The position numbers and the translations under genes were made by a program. Shown here one piece after another: positions 63,076 through 64,000 of a stretch of DNA of 64,000 nucleotides. The DNA comes from Wyeomyia smithii (lineage: Eukaryota > Arthropoda > Insecta > Diptera > Culicidae), in NCBI RefSeq assembly GCF_029784165.1, contig NC_073696.1:195470498-195534497 (forward strand). Reading direction: 5' to 3'. The notes beneath the pieces are model-generated. The model ran no database searches and had not been told where the DNA came from. It saw nothing but the letters and a program-made list of their open reading frames with translations. The number at the start of each line of letters is the position of its first letter. Position 1 is the stretch's first letter.

Positions 63076-63768
63076 ATGGTAGCATCTCAAACCACCTGGC
63101 GGTGCGAGTCTCTTTCAGTTTCGGGTTGTATTCACCCAACGATATCTGAACCGGATCACCGCTGGTGGGGTCCAACTCAGATCGGAGGGAAGCCGAACTG
63201 AAAGAGGTTAGAGCTGCAGCTAACCACTACCACCGCCGCTGTTGCCCGCTGCTGATCCACTTCGCCTACTGCCATCGGTGTTGATGTCCGCTGCTGCTGC
63301 CTGCTGCTAGTAAACTGATGGGGTGAAATGTTCTAACGGTACCTTTATACCAAGGCTTCGTCAATTAGTTAGAAAGAAGGAGGGGCTAAGTGACAAGGAA
63401 CGTAAATAAGCATCGGAAACAGAAAGTGACAACAACAATAACAACAAAGTCAGATCGATTGTATCCGTTAGTGTCGACTGTGCTTGGGAAGAGAAGTAGT
63501 AATTGGCTGCGCGGTATGATTTAGACAATCGATATTAATTACCAATTTTTCAATAGTGTATCTCAAACAATAGTTTGTTTTTGTTACATAAATTAAACCG
63601 TCAAAGAATTTCTGATCGATTGATGCCAAACCTCGAAAACCTGATTATAAATCACTGTAAAATAAGCGCTCAAAACCTGACCACTTTTCCCTAGTTTTCC
63701 CTGGTTGAATTACTAGATTTTCAAATTCAGGTGCCTAACTTCGATATAGACGTTAGTCAACGTCAAAA

Positions 63769-64000
63769 CAAACAGTCCACTCAACCAAAATGAACCTCAC
63801 CGAAACATTTTTTCACTGACACTGACCGATGCCTTGACAATCTTCGTTAACTGATAAACTGATTTTGTTGTCTTGCTTCCATCGCATGAAATATAATGAG
63901 GTGTTTTGACAGTTCACTTCCATGCAAAAAGCGGGAAAGGAGAACTCTGAAAGGATTGTAAAAAAATAACGTATATGGATGGTTTTTTTCACCTTCACTC
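63769..64000. other. End of window, no gene recognised
   Basis: A minus-strand frame of 61 residues (63813-63998) has no motif and may run off the window. Confidence 0.4.

Larger units (their letters stand above)
58677..63768 (+). mobile_element. X repeat, copy X1 (outer element, split by a hAT-like insertion)
   Basis: Left part 58677-59156, right part 62910-63768, about 1.34 kb without the insert. The ends carry the copy-specific GACGTTGACTA: plus strand at 58711, inverse inside GACGTTAGTCAACGTC at 63749. The interior has CGAGATGACCGGTACTATT, the ACACACGC array, CACCGCTGGTGGGGTCCAAC, and a right part matching X0. It has no coding capacity. Confidence 0.75.

Overview
This window is eukaryotic and looks like a culicine mosquito, most likely Aedes-like. 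The evidence is AT-rich DNA packed with insect non-LTR retrotransposons (Juan/Jockey-like, I-clade, R1-clade, RTE-like and L2/CR1-like), tRNA-derived SINEs, several MITE families and hAT-like elements. Two short two-exon genes of the insect-specific DM4/12 family are also present. The genus is an inference; no species-diagnostic gene was found. There is no bacterial or phage content, rRNA, functional tRNA or CRISPR array.

Layout: 0-3.4 kb is AT-rich with one possible coding relic. 3.4-14.6 kb holds two nearly identical R1-clade copies in the same orientation, each pierced by two MITEs. The first is split by a 4.2-kb Juan-like element, and a 1.77-kb (CAGA)n array separates them. 15-19 kb holds a SINE head and DM4/12 gene 1 (minus strand, 17585-18283). 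19.07-20.94 kb is a block of three adjacent satellites with related units. 21-29 kb is an A-rich domain that received a full-length I-clade element (copy C), a SINE and an older I-clade fragment. 29-34 kb has three terminal-inverted-repeat or foldback elements. 34.2-40.1 kb is a second full-length I-clade element (copy D). 41.5-44 kb has a nonautonomous repeat (X0) and DM4/12 gene 2 (minus strand, 42608-43944). 45.5-48.5 kb is a mariner-like relic hit by two MITEs and a hAT-like element. 48.8-53.8 kb has a SINE and an L2/CR1-like retrotransposon. 54.4-58.3 kb has RTE-like relics and a (TAAG)n array. 58.7-63.8 kb is a nested stack: an X repeat split by a hAT-like element that is itself split by another X repeat.

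Only the two DM4/12 genes look like host genes. They encode predicted secreted proteins with the same exon structure and the same split codon, so they are paralogues. Most other open frames are transposon proteins with stops, frameshifts or deletions, or translations of simple repeats. No new multi-gene system is evident. The most informative content is structural: nested insertions that can be ordered in time, a duplicated R1 segment around a microsatellite, satellites whose units differ by single steps, and repeat ends that vary together.
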